Origin: Candidatus Bipolaricaulota bacterium
Lineage (GTDB): Bacteria > Bipolaricaulota > Bipolaricaulia > RBG-16-55-9
DNA: 25,622 nucleotides
Assembly: GCA_015487455.1 (NCBI GenBank)
Contig: WFPR01000065.1
Span: 1 to 25,622, forward strand
Direction: 5' to 3'
Below are positions 8,244-15,740 of the stretch, piece by piece (within the stretch, counting starts at the first letter, position 1; each line of letters starts with the position of its first letter). The translations under genes were made by a program, and so were the position numbers. The notes under the pieces were generated by a model, which saw nothing but the letters and a program-made list of their open reading frames with translations, had not been told where the DNA came from and made no database searches.

Positions 8244-9636
8244 GCAGCAGGCGCAGCTCCGTCTGCACCAGGGGCAGCGGGATCTTCTCGATCGTCGGCT
8301 CGAAGAAGCCGTCGACGATCAGCTTCTTGGCCTCGTCCTCGTCGAGGCCGCGGCTGCGCAGGTAGAAGAGCTGCTCCTCGTCGACGGGGCTGGTCGCGGC
8401 CGCGTGGGTGCAGCGCACGTCGTTCGCCAAGATCTCCAAGCTGGGGATCGCGTTCGACTTGGGGCCGCGCTCGAGCAGCAGCGAGCGCTCGGCCTGGAAC
8501 GCGTTCGCCCCCTGGGCGCCGGGGTCGATGCGGATGAGCCCCCAGAAGACGGCCTGCGACTGCCCCTTGAGCACGCCCTTGACGTTCACCTCGCCGCGGG
8601 TGTGCGGCTTGCTGTGGATCAAGTTCGAGGTGAGGTCGACGTGCTGCCTTCCCGCCGTGAAGAAGACCTGCACGTCGTCGACCTCGGCGCCGGGGCCGTC
8701 CAGCACCGTCTCGACGTGGGACATCGTCAGGCGCCCCCCCAGCCAGCCGAGCGCCCAGGCCAGCTGCCCGTCCCGCTGCACCCGGGCGCGCCGACGCATG
8801 AACTGATAGAGCCGGGCGTTCAAGCCCTGCACCCCGGCGACGCTCGCCCGCGCCCCCGGCCCCACGACCACCGCGAGCTCCCCCGCGTGGACCGCCCGGC
8901 GCTCGAAGGGCTCCGTCTCGAGCGAGGTGTGCTCCTCGAGCAGCGTGACCGAGCTGCCCTCTTCGACGATCAGGGCGCTCTGGGTGAAGAGCCCCGCGCC
9001 CGGGCGCGTCATCGCGTAGACGGCCCGCAGCGGCCGCTCGACCTCGACCCCCTTGGGGACGTACACGAAGAGGCCCGAGGTGAAGAGCGCCCGGCCCAGC
9101 GCCGTGACCCTGTCACGGGGCTCGGGCAGCTGCTCCAGGGCGCGCCTCACGAGCTCGGGGTGCTCCTTGATCGCTTGGGCGACGTCCAGCCACAGGACGC
9201 CCCGCCGCCTGAGCGACTCCTCGAGCTCGCAGCTCACCACCGAGCCGTCGAGCAGGGCGTAGACGCCGGCGGCCTCCGCGCGCCCGCGCTCCACCCGCTC
9301 CCCGAGCGCCCGCTCGAGCCCCGCGGCGGGCGCGGGCGTCGGCGTCGACGCTGACACTGACGCCGACACTGAGTCTAAGGCCAAGGGCTCGATCTCGTGG
9401 AGCTTGAGCCCTCGAATCCGGGTGTAGCGGGAGCCGGGCATCGGCAGCGTTTCGGCTTGATGGAGCCTCTCCAGGCGCCAGCGGAGGAGCCAGTCGGGCT
9501 CCCCGCGCGCCCGCGAGAGCCGCTCGACCCAGCGGGCGTCCACGGGCAGCGTCGGCCCCGTCTCCGTGCCTGTCCCGTTCGTCCGTGGAGTTTCCGTCTG
9601 CGTCTGCGCGTTGTGCGCGTTGGTCGGCGTGGCCAT
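8215..9636 (-). CDS. sufD: Fe-S cluster assembly protein SufD
   Basis: A 473-residue partner of SufB in the SufBC2D scaffold complex. It carries the beta-helix core shared with SufB, seen in FVYVPKGVEVERPL and in the C-terminal FYLRSRGLDEDEAKKLIVDGF. The conserved RCTHAAATSP near the C-terminus matches the SufD histidine region. The ATG at 9636 overlaps the sufB stop by one base (TGATG), indicating translational coupling; the open frame continues upstream only inside sufB. The first 25 residues are a Thr-, Asn- and Gly-rich low-complexity lead. A Ser/Val/Ala then Thr/Pro linker at about 90-105 comes from a 6-bp-period tract. Both look like unstructured additions. Confidence 0.93.
   Translation of the reverse strand: MATPTNAHNAQTQTETPRTNGTGTETGPTLPVDARWVERLSRARGEPDWLLRWRLERLHQAETLPMPGSRYTRIRGLKLHEIEPLALDSVSASVSASTPTPAPAAGLERALGERVERGRAEAAGVYALLDGSVVSCELEESLRRRGVLWLDVAQAIKEHPELVRRALEQLPEPRDRVTALGRALFTSGLFVYVPKGVEVERPLRAVYAMTRPGAGLFTQSALIVEEGSSVTLLEEHTSLETEPFERRAVHAGELAVVVGPGARASVAGVQGLNARLYQFMRRRARVQRDGQLAWALGWLGGRLTMSHVETVLDGPGAEVDDVQVFFTAGRQHVDLTSNLIHSKPHTRGEVNVKGVLKGQSQAVFWGLIRIDPGAQGANAFQAERSLLLERGPKSNAIPSLEILANDVRCTHAAATSPVDEEQLFYLRSRGLDEDEAKKLIVDGFFEPTIEKIPLPLVQTELRLLLDRKWQEEL
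9337..9376 (-). repeat. 6-bp-period tract encoding a Ser-Val/Ser-Ala linker in SufD
   Basis: On the plus strand the units gtcggc, gtcgac, gctgac, actgac, gccgac and actgag follow in register. They encode alternating Ser-Val, Ser-Ala and Thr-Pro dipeptides in a poorly conserved part of SufD. Confidence 0.65.
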
Positions 9637-12110
9637 CACCCGACGGACCCCTCCATCTCCAGCTGGATCAGGCGGTTGAACTCGACGGCGTACTCCATCG
9701 GCAGCGTCTTGGTGAACGGCTCCATGAACCCGAGCACGATCATCGCCAGCGCCTCGGCTTCCGTGAGCCCGCGGCTCCGCAGGTAGAAGATCTGGTCCTC
9801 GCCCACCTTGCCGACGGTCGCCTCGTGGCCCACGGTGACGAGGTCCTCCTCGATCTCGACGTAGGGGTAGGTGTCGGAGCGGGAGTGCTCGTCCAGCAGC
9901 AGGGCGTCGCACAGCACGGTGGCCTTGGCGTGGTGGGCGCCCTTGACGATCCTGAGCTGGCCTCGATACGTGGTGCGGCCGCCGTCCTTGCTGACGGACT
10001 TGCTGGTGACCGTCCCGGTGGTGTAGGGCGCGGCGTGGATGAGCTTGGCGCCCGTGTCCTGGTGCTGACCCCTGCCCGCGTAGGCCACGCTCAGGATGTC
10101 CGCCTTGGCGCCCGGGCCGATCATGTAGACCGAGGGGTACTTCATCGTCACCTTGCTGTTGTGGACGACAAAGCCGTTGGCCACGAAGTTGTGCGTGCCC
10201 TCCACCTCGATGTCCCAGGTGTCGGCCTCGCCCGCGGGCTCGATCTTCGTGACGCGCACGAAGGCGACGGGCCCCTCCAGCGGCCGATCCGAGAAGTACA
10301 GCGCGTAATGCGCGTACTCCTTGGTCTCCTTGCCCAGCGGCTTCCGCTCCACGCGCCTCCACTCGCTGATCTTCAGCGGGTTCCAGCCGCAGCTGATCGC
10401 CAGCGCCTTGACGTCCTCGAGCAGCTCGCGGCTGGCGCTCGTCACGGAGACGTTGCGGTGGCCGGGGCGCACGTGCCCGTCGGCCGCGATGTAGCCCTCC
10501 AGGAACGCCCGCCGCTGGGCCTGCGGCAGGGTGTAGACCCAGGCGGGGACGCGCTTCTCGCGGGCACGCCCCGCAAAGCCCAGCGTTTCAAGCCAGCGGA
10601 CCAGCGCCGTCGAGGAGACGCGCAACACTCGATCGCGATAGAGCTTCGGCTCGACGCCGAAGAGCCCGCGCAGCGCTCGAACGACCCGCGGGTAGGCCGG
10701 ATCGTCGGGCACCACGGCCACGTTGAGCCGCCCCCGCTCGCAGAACCCGTCCCCCAAGAAGAACCCGAGGAACCACATCAGCCCCTCGGTCGTCTCGCGC
10801 GGGACGCGCACGCGGGCGCGAGCCCCCTTCACGCGGGGCAGCGGCGGCAGCTTGCGGGGCTCGCCGCAGTCGGGCAGCTGGCCCGTGACGGCCACGAAGT
10901 CGCCCTCGCGCAGCTCGTCGAGCCGCAGCCACCGAATCAGATTGGTGCCGTTTTCCTTGCGCAGCACGAGGAAGGGGTGGTTGGCCGTGGCCACGATCTC
11001 GCGGTGGTTGGCCGTCACGACCCGGAAGACGGGCCGTCGCCCGCTGAACCTCTTCGCGACCACCCGCCGCGGCTCCAGCCGGAACTCGGGCGTCAGCGTG
11101 AACACCCGGTCGCCGGGCTCAACCTCCGCGATGGGCTTGATGTCGCTGTTGAGCAGGAGCTTCGTGTCGCCCGTGAGGCACCCGATGTTCGCGTCCACCC
11201 ACTCGACCGTGGCGCCCTCGTGGGCGACCGCCCGCTTCGTCACGAGGTTGTAGACGTCGTTCGACCAGTTCTGGAGCGTCGTGTAGCGGAGGTGCGAGCC
11301 GGGCAGCGCCACCAGCTCCACGACGGCCGCGTGGAGCGACTCTTCAGCGTAGATGGGCGCGGTGCACCCTTCAATGTAATGAACTTTGCTTCCTTCATCG
11401 GCGATGATCAGCGTCCGCTCGAACTGGCCCATGGCGCGGGCGTTGATCCGGAAGTACGCCTGCAGCGGGATGTCGACGTGGACGCCCTTCGGCACGTAGA
11501 TGAACGACCCGCCGGACCAGACCGCGCTGTTCAGCGCCGCGAACTTGTTGTCCTCGGGCGGGACGACCGTGGCGAAGTACTTCTTGACCAGATCGGGGTA
11601 TTTTTGAACGGCCTCGTCCATGCTGACGAAGATGACGCCCTTCTTCTCCAAATCCTTGCGCAGGCTGTGGTAAACGGTCTCGGAGTCGTACTGCGCCCCG
11701 ACGCCCGCCAGGAACTTCCGCTCGGCCTCGGGGATCCCGAGGCGCTCGAAGGTGCGCTTGATGTAGTCGGGGACGTCCTCCCAGCGGCGGGCGGGCTTGT
11801 CGGTGGGCCGCGCGTAGTAGACGATCTCGTCGAAGTTAATTCCGGAGAGGTCCGCCCCCCAGGTCGGCATCGGCTTCTTCACGAAGATCTCGTACGCCCG
11901 GAGGCGGAACTCCCGCATCCAGTCGGGCTCCCCCTTGAAGCGCGAGATCTCCTCCACGACCTCGCGGGAGAGCCCCGGCTTGCCGATGTACTCGTAGCGA
12001 TCGACGGGGTCCTTGAAGTCGTACTTCGTGTAGTCCCGCTCGAAGACCTCCGGCTGCTCCCTCTCGCGCTCCTTGACGCGCTTCTCGCCCAGGTGGGTCA
12101 CGTCGCTCAT
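9636..12110 (-). CDS. sufB: Fe-S cluster assembly protein SufB with in-frame intein
   Basis: Scaffold subunit of the SufBCD iron-sulfur assembly complex, 824 residues before splicing and 483 after. Extein residues 1-310 and 652-824 show clear SufB sequence, including FIYVPKGVHVDIPLQ at about 203-217, NWSNDVYNLVTKR at about 281-293, and a C-terminal FYLRSRGLTEAEA. Residues 311-651 are an intein between Gly310 and Ser652, exactly inside the conserved IGSKVTMKYP segment. The gene begins directly after the sufC stop (TGA then ATG, no gap) and overlaps sufD by one base, so sufC, sufB and sufD should be coupled. Splicing is needed to make working SufB, so the intein is a potential control point for the whole pathway. 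Confidence 0.97.
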   Translation of the reverse strand: MSDVTHLGEKRVKEREREQPEVFERDYTKYDFKDPVDRYEYIGKPGLSREVVEEISRFKGEPDWMREFRLRAYEIFVKKPMPTWGADLSGINFDEIVYYARPTDKPARRWEDVPDYIKRTFERLGIPEAERKFLAGVGAQYDSETVYHSLRKDLEKKGVIFVSMDEAVQKYPDLVKKYFATVVPPEDNKFAALNSAVWSGGSFIYVPKGVHVDIPLQAYFRINARAMGQFERTLIIADEGSKVHYIEGCTAPIYAEESLHAAVVELVALPGSHLRYTTLQNWSNDVYNLVTKRAVAHEGATVEWVDANIGCLTGDTKLLLNSDIKPIAEVEPGDRVFTLTPEFRLEPRRVVAKRFSGRRPVFRVVTANHREIVATANHPFLVLRKENGTNLIRWLRLDELREGDFVAVTGQLPDCGEPRKLPPLPRVKGARARVRVPRETTEGLMWFLGFFLGDGFCERGRLNVAVVPDDPAYPRVVRALRGLFGVEPKLYRDRVLRVSSTALVRWLETLGFAGRAREKRVPAWVYTLPQAQRRAFLEGYIAADGHVRPGHRNVSVTSASRELLEDVKALAISCGWNPLKISEWRRVERKPLGKETKEYAHYALYFSDRPLEGPVAFVRVTKIEPAGEADTWDIEVEGTHNFVANGFVVHNSKVTMKYPSVYMIGPGAKADILSVAYAGRGQHQDTGAKLIHAAPYTTGTVTSKSVSKDGGRTTYRGQLRIVKGAHHAKATVLCDALLLDEHSRSDTYPYVEIEEDLVTVGHEATVGKVGEDQIFYLRSRGLTEAEALAMIVLGFMEPFTKTLPMEYAVEFNRLIQLEMEGSVG
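10158..11180 (-). mobile_element. SufB intein with LAGLIDADG homing endonuclease domain
   Basis: A 341-residue intein (SufB residues 311-651). It begins with Cys311 (CLTGDTKLLL, block A). Block B has the TxxH motif TANH at 375-378. Two dodecapeptide LAGLIDADG motifs are seen, GFFLGDGF at about 449-456 and GYIAADGH at about 539-546, both keeping the metal-binding Asp. Block F is TWDIEVEGTHNFVANG, and the end is VVHN followed by Ser as first C-extein residue. All splicing residues expected for a class 1 intein (Cys1, block B His, penultimate His, terminal Asn, +1 Ser) are present. Base composition is as GC-rich as the host gene, which suggests long residence or a similar donor. Confidence 0.96.
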
Positions 12111-12923
12111 TCAGGCCACCCCCTTCTCGGCCTCGGAGACCTCCAGGCCCAGCTCCCTCAAGATGGGCTCGTAGCCCTTCTCCTCCAGCTCCTGGGCCAG
12201 CTCCGGCCCGCCGCTCCGCACGATCCGCCCGTCGACCATCACGTGGACGACGTCGGGCTTTAGGTAGTTGAGGATGCGCTGGTAGTGGGTGATCGCCAGG
12301 CAGCCGAAGTCCGGCCCCCTCAGGCGGTTGACGGCCGCCGCGACGACCTTGACGGAGTCGATGTCGAGCCCGGAGTCCGTCTCGTCGAGGATGGCCATCT
12401 CGGGCTTGAGCATCAGCATCTGGAGGATCTCGCAGCGCTTCTTCTCGCCGCCCGAGAAGCCCTCGTTGAGGTAGCGGGTCGCGAACGACTCGTCGAGCCG
12501 GAGCAGCTTCAAGCTCTCCTTGAGCTGCTTGCGGAACTCGCGGAAGTCCACCTTGGGCTGGCCGTTCCCGCCGCCCTTCTCGCCCTCGCCGCCGAGCCGG
12601 GCCTTGAGCGCCTGCAACAGGAACCGCGACAGCGGCACGCCGCTGATCTCCAGCGGGTACTGGAACGCCAGGAAGAGCCCGAGCTTGGCCCGCTCCTCCG
12701 GCTCCAGCTCCAGGACGTTTTGGCCCTTGAAGAGCACCTCGCCCCTCGTGACTTCATATTTGGGGTGGCCCATGAGGGCCATCGCCAGGGTGCTCTTCCC
12801 CGAGCCGTTGGGCCCCATGATCGCGTGGACCTCGCCCTTCCTCACCGTCAGGTCCACGCCCTTGACGATCGCCTTGCCCTCGACGCTCACGTGCAAATCG
12901 CGAATCTCCAGCGCGTCCGTCAT
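12111..12923 (-). CDS. sufC: Fe-S cluster assembly ATPase SufC
   Basis: A 270-residue ABC-type cytosolic ATPase that drives the SufBCD complex. Walker A GPNGSGKST is at 37-45. The variant signature FSGGEKKRCE (about 155-164) and DETDSGLDID Walker B region are specific to SufC, and the H-loop is in AITHYQR. Relative to the usual length of about 250 there is a Gly/Glu-rich insertion at about 110-125 (GGEGEKGGG). The ATG has a GGAGG ribosome binding site 7 bases upstream. It is the first gene of the suf operon, with a strong promoter about 80 bp upstream. sufB follows with no gap. Confidence 0.97.
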   Translation of the reverse strand: MTDALEIRDLHVSVEGKAIVKGVDLTVRKGEVHAIMGPNGSGKSTLAMALMGHPKYEVTRGEVLFKGQNVLELEPEERAKLGLFLAFQYPLEISGVPLSRFLLQALKARLGGEGEKGGGNGQPKVDFREFRKQLKESLKLLRLDESFATRYLNEGFSGGEKKRCEILQMLMLKPEMAILDETDSGLDIDSVKVVAAAVNRLRGPDFGCLAITHYQRILNYLKPDVVHVMVDGRIVRSGGPELAQELEEKGYEPILRELGLEVSEAEKGVA

Positions 12924-12958
12924 GCGGGTTCCTCCCCTCCGCGTCCACTCTGCTCTGC

Positions 12959-12988
12959 GCGTCCGCGTCTCAGTCTCGGTCTCGCGCC
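12959..12988 (-). repeat. 6-bp-period tract in the suf operon leader
   Basis: Noncoding leader between promoter and sufC. On the plus strand the units gcgtcc, gcgtct, cagtct, cggtct and cgcgcc follow in register. Because it is untranslated, protein selection cannot explain the periodicity. Confidence 0.55.
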
Positions 12989-13003
12989 TGCGGCCGTCGG
13001 AAA

Positions 13004-13032
13004 ATCCTACTAAAAAAGTCCGAATTTGTCAA
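13004..13032 (-). promoter_or_regulatory. Main suf operon promoter
   Basis: On the minus strand a perfect -35 TTGACA (13027-13032) is separated by exactly 17 bp from TAGGAT (13004-13009). The spacer is AT-rich with a run of six T. Transcription should start near 12997, giving a leader of about 74 bases before sufC. No IscR or SufR operator could be recognised. Confidence 0.78.
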
Positions 13033-13097
13033 ACGGCGCCCCGCCCCAACGGGACGAGATGGGGGAGGGAAAAGACAAAGACAAAGGGGACGACTAC

Positions 13098-13129
13098 GGG
13101 GCGGTTCCGCCCCCGCGCGAGCTCGCGCG
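13098..13129 (-). terminator. Tandem hairpins downstream of the ferredoxin gene
   Basis: Two perfect inverted repeats follow the ferredoxin stop: a 16-bp palindrome at 13114-13129 (CGCGCG arms) and GGGGCG/CGCCCC at 13098-13113. A pyrimidine-rich stretch with short T runs lies beyond on the minus strand, but there is no solid U tract. They would separate the ferredoxin transcript from the suf promoter. Confidence 0.45.
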
Positions 13130-13134
13130 AAGGC

Positions 13135-13395
13135 TCACTTCTTGTAGTAGTTCGCGTTGATCTCGATGAACCTCTTCCACTGCTCGGGGAGGTCCTCCTC
13201 GGGGAAGATCGCCTCGACGGGGCAGACGGAGGCGCAGGCCCCGCAGTTGATGCACGTCTCGGGGTCGATGTAGAGCTGCTCGACGTTGGCGAAGTCGGGC
13301 TCGTCGGGCCGGGGGTGGATGCAGTCGACGGGGCAGACCTGCACGCACTCCGCGGACTTCGTCCCGATGCAGGGCTCCGCGATGACGTAGGCCAT
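13135..13395 (-). CDS. Seven-iron ferredoxin ([3Fe-4S][4Fe-4S]), Thermus type
   Basis: An 86-residue low-potential electron carrier. Cysteines are at 9, 17, 21 and 25 and at 48, 51, 54 and 58. In the first motif the middle cysteine of the normal CxxCxxCxxxC is missing (C-x7-C-x3-C-x3-C), the pattern of seven-iron ferredoxins holding one [3Fe-4S] and one [4Fe-4S] cluster. The sequence around PCIGTKSAEC and the C-terminal EEDLPEQWKRFIEIN closely resemble the ferredoxin of Thermus thermophilus. The ATG at 13395 is chosen because GGGAGG lies 8 bases upstream; a frame extension to 13449 would cover that site. It stands alone, divergent from gatB and just upstream of the suf operon. Confidence 0.93.
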   Translation of the reverse strand: MAYVIAEPCIGTKSAECVQVCPVDCIHPRPDEPDFANVEQLYIDPETCINCGACASVCPVEAIFPEEDLPEQWKRFIEINANYYKK

Positions 13396-13439
13396 GGGCC
13401 GTCCCTCCCTTTCCTGGCGTCGGGATTTGGGCTCGGGTA

Positions 13440-13468
13440 ATGATGGCACAGGAGCGGGGCGAAATCAA
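13440..13468 (-). promoter_or_regulatory. Predicted ferredoxin promoter
   Basis: On the minus strand TTGATT (13463-13468) and CATCAT (13440-13445) are 17 bp apart, each matching consensus at four of six positions. The predicted leader is about 38 bases and contains the ribosome binding site. It would fire divergently from the gatB promoter. Confidence 0.35.
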
Positions 13469-13501
13469 GGGCCAATCGGGGCAGAGTCCGGGGAAAGCGC
13501 G

Positions 13502-13507
13502 TATAAT
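13502..13507 (+). promoter_or_regulatory. gatB -10 box placed for a leaderless transcript
   Basis: A perfect TATAAT ends 8 bases before the gatB ATG, and no Shine-Dalgarno fits in between. Transcription normally begins about 7 bases after the -10 box, so the mRNA should begin at or next to the start codon. No good -35 is visible. Confidence 0.55.
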
Positions 13508-13515
13508 AGGGCACC

Positions 13516-14970
13516 ATGCGGGAGACGCTGAAGATGGAGACGGTCATCGGGCTGGAGATCCACGTCCAGCTGGCCACCCGCACCAAGCTCTTCTGCGGCT
13601 GCTCCGCCGACTACTTCGGGGCGCCGCCCAACACGCACTGCTGTCCCGTGTGTCTGGGGATGCCGGGCGCGCTGCCCGTGCTCAACGAGCGGGCCGTCGA
13701 GCTGGCCCTCAAGGCCGCGCTGGCGCTCGACTGCGAGATCCCCGAGCGCTCCGTCTTCGCCCGCAAGCAGTACTTCTACCCCGACCTCCCCAAGGGCTAC
13801 CAGATCTCGCAGTACGAGGCCCCGCTGGCGCGGGACGGCCACCTCGATCTGGAGCTCCCCGACGGCACGACGACGAAGCGCGTCCGCATAAGGCGCCTGC
13901 ACCTGGAGGAGGACGCCGGGAGGCTCGTCCACGACCCGCCGACGGGGCGGACGCTGGTCGACCTCAACCGCTGCGGGGTGCCGCTCATCGAGATCGTGAC
14001 CGAGCCCGACCTGCGCTCGCCGGAGGAGGCGGCCCTCTTCGTCAAGCAGCTGCGGCGGCTGCTGCGCTACGCGGACGTCTCCCGCTGCGACATGGAGAGG
14101 GGTGAGCTGCGGGTCGACGCGAACATCTCGATCGCCGTCGACGGCCGCCCCGGCACCAAGACGGAGATCAAGAACATGAACTCGTTCCAGGCGATCGAGA
14201 AGGCGCTCAAGGTGGAGGAAACCCGCCAGCGGATGGCGCTGGAGCGCGGCGGCACCGTTCAGCCACAGACGTTCGGCTGGAACCCCGAGGCGGGCCGCGT
14301 CGAGCCCCAGCGCGCCAAGGAGGAGGCCGAGGACTACCGCTACTTCCCCGACCCCGACCTGGTGCCCCTGCTTATTGACGAGGCGTGGACACGGCGATTG
14401 AGGGCGGAGCTGCCGGAGCGGCCCCGGGAGCGGCGGCGACGGCTTCAGGAGGGGTACGGCCTCCCCGCCTACGACGCGCGGCTCCTGACCGAGGAGCGCG
14501 CGATCGCCGACTACTTCGAGCGCGCCGTCGCGCTCTTCCCCAAGCCCAAGGAGGTCAGCAACTGGCTGCTGACGGAGGTCTTTCGCCTTCTGGACGAGGC
14601 GAAGCTCGCGCCCGAGGATTTGGCGGGGAGGCTGCCGCCGGAGCGCCTCGTCGAGGTGCTCCGGCTCGTCGACGAGGGGCGGATCAACCGCAACACGGGG
14701 AAGGCCGTGCTGGAGGAGGCGTTTCGGACGGGGCGCGAGCCCGAGGCGATCGTGGAGGAGCGCAAGCTCGGGCGCATCGCCGACGAGGCCCGGCTGGCCG
14801 AGCTGGCCGAGCGGGTGATTCAAGAACACCCACAGGCCGCCCGGGACTTCAAGGCGGGCAACGAGAGGGTGCTCGGGTTCCTGGTCGGGCAGCTGATGGC
14901 CAGGACCCAGGGGCGGGCCGACCCCAAGCTGGCCGCCAAGGTCCTCCGCGACAAGCTCGCCGCCTCTTGA
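13516..14970 (+). CDS. gatB: Aspartyl/glutamyl-tRNA(Asn/Gln) amidotransferase subunit B
   Basis: A 484-residue subunit of GatCAB, which amidates Glu-tRNA(Gln) and/or Asp-tRNA(Asn) using ammonia from the GatA glutaminase. GatB binds tRNA and holds the kinase-like active site. Family motifs seen are ETVIGLEIHVQL near the start, zinc-ligand cysteines at 27, 29, 43 and 46 (FCGC, CCPVC), KGYQISQYE, NRCGVPLIEIVTEPD and EDYRYFPDPDL. The C-terminal third is the helical YqeY-like tRNA-binding tail. Length is normal. gatA and gatC are not in the window, so the operon is split. The start follows a -10 box by 8 bases and seems leaderless. The DUF99 gene begins 19 bp downstream. Confidence 0.97.
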   Translation: MRETLKMETVIGLEIHVQLATRTKLFCGCSADYFGAPPNTHCCPVCLGMPGALPVLNERAVELALKAALALDCEIPERSVFARKQYFYPDLPKGYQISQYEAPLARDGHLDLELPDGTTTKRVRIRRLHLEEDAGRLVHDPPTGRTLVDLNRCGVPLIEIVTEPDLRSPEEAALFVKQLRRLLRYADVSRCDMERGELRVDANISIAVDGRPGTKTEIKNMNSFQAIEKALKVEETRQRMALERGGTVQPQTFGWNPEAGRVEPQRAKEEAEDYRYFPDPDLVPLLIDEAWTRRLRAELPERPRERRRRLQEGYGLPAYDARLLTEERAIADYFERAVALFPKPKEVSNWLLTEVFRLLDEAKLAPEDLAGRLPPERLVEVLRLVDEGRINRNTGKAVLEEAFRTGREPEAIVEERKLGRIADEARLAELAERVIQEHPQAARDFKAGNERVLGFLVGQLMARTQGRADPKLAAKVLRDKLAAS

Positions 14971-14989
14971 GATTTTTAGGCTGAAGGGC

Positions 14990-15583
14990 ATGGAGCGTCA
15001 CGCCAACGTCGTCGGCTTCGACGACGCGCCCTTCCCGCCCCATCGGGACTCAAAGGCCAAAGCGAGAACAACAAAAACGAAGGTCAAGGTTGTGGGGGCG
15101 GTCTTCGCCGGGGCGCGCCTCGACGGCGTCCTGCTGGGGGAGATCGAGAGGGACGGCGTCGACGCCGCCGACGTCCTGACCCGGCTCGTTCGGGGCTCGA
15201 AGTTCGCCGGGCACGTCCGGCTCGTGATGCTCCAGGGGATCGCCCTCGGCGGCTTCAACGTCGTGGACGTCTTCAAGCTGCACGAGCGGACGGGGTGTCC
15301 CGTGCTCGTCGTCTCGAGGAAGGCGCCCGACTACGCGGCCATCCGCAGGGCGCTCCTCGAGCGCCCCATCCCCGAGGGGGCGCGCAAGTGGCGCATCATC
15401 GAAAAGCTCGGGCCGATGGAGCCCCTGGGCCACGTCCACGTCCAGCGGGTGGGCCTGACGGTCGAGGAGGCCCGCGCCGTCTTAAGGCGCTTCACGCTGC
15501 ACGGCCACATCCCCGAGCCCCTGCGGGTCGCGCACCTGATCGCGACCGCCCTGGCGTTCGGCGAGAGCCGCGGGCGGGCTTAG
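14990..15583 (+). CDS. DUF99 (UPF0215) family protein, endonuclease V-like
   Basis: A 197-residue protein of a family common in archaea and patchy in bacteria. Recognisable family segments are GFDDAPF near the start, VMLQGIALGGFNVVDV in the middle, CPVLVVSRKAPD, and the C-terminal VAHLIATALAFGESRGRA. Published structural comparisons relate the family to endonuclease V, suggesting nucleic-acid cleavage or repair; the bacterial role is unknown. Between GFDDAPF and the next strand (VVGAVF) lies a Lys/Ala/Thr-rich insertion encoded by a 6-bp-period, A-rich tract. The gene follows gatB by 19 bp and is probably in its transcript. No strong Shine-Dalgarno is seen. Confidence 0.85.
   Translation: MERHANVVGFDDAPFPPHRDSKAKARTTKTKVKVVGAVFAGARLDGVLLGEIERDGVDAADVLTRLVRGSKFAGHVRLVMLQGIALGGFNVVDVFKLHERTGCPVLVVSRKAPDYAAIRRALLERPIPEGARKWRIIEKLGPMEPLGHVHVQRVGLTVEEARAVLRRFTLHGHIPEPLRVAHLIATALAFGESRGRA
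15052..15090 (+). repeat. A-rich 6-bp-period tract encoding a Lys-rich insertion in the DUF99 protein
   Basis: The units aaggcc, aaagcg, agaaca, acaaaa, acgaag and gtcaag follow in register and encode alternating Lys-Ala, Thr-Lys and Val-Lys dipeptides. Local base composition is far more A-rich than the surrounding gene. Confidence 0.5.
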
Positions 15584-15638
15584 CCCTCGACCCGCGGAAC
15601 GGCCTCCCGAAAACCAAACCCTAAAAACCAGTCCATCC

Positions 15639-15667
15639 TTGCGCATTTCCCGGGTCTTCGGTATCTT
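15639..15667 (+). promoter_or_regulatory. Predicted promoter of the SPW gene
   Basis: TTGCGC (15639-15644) and TATCTT (15662-15667) are 17 bp apart. The predicted start of transcription is near 15674, immediately before the 9-bp repeat array. Confidence 0.45.
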
Positions 15668-15678
15668 TAAAGCAGACA

Positions 15679-15709
15679 GACCGGTCGGACCGATCGGACC
15701 GGTTGGTCC
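15679..15709 (+). repeat. Three 9-bp palindromic repeats, candidate operator array
   Basis: GACCGGTCG, GACCGATCG and GACCGGTTG follow without gaps, then GTCC. The first unit contains the perfect palindrome GACCGGTC and the second contains CCGATCGG. The array covers the predicted first 5-35 bases of the SPW transcript, a typical place for repressor binding. Confidence 0.65.
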
Positions 15710-15740
15710 AAAGCGCGAAGGAGCAAGGAGGTGAGGGCGG

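Noticed and set aside
9637..10362. N-terminal extension of sufD into sufB
   Set aside because: The extended reading is out-of-frame SufB sequence; the ATG at 9636 overlapping the sufB stop gives a normal SufD length.
9585..12263. An 892-codon plus-strand frame opposite sufB and sufD
   Set aside because: It is antisense to well-recognised SufB and SufD coding sequence, including the intein, and its Arg/Leu/Val-rich translation resembles no protein.
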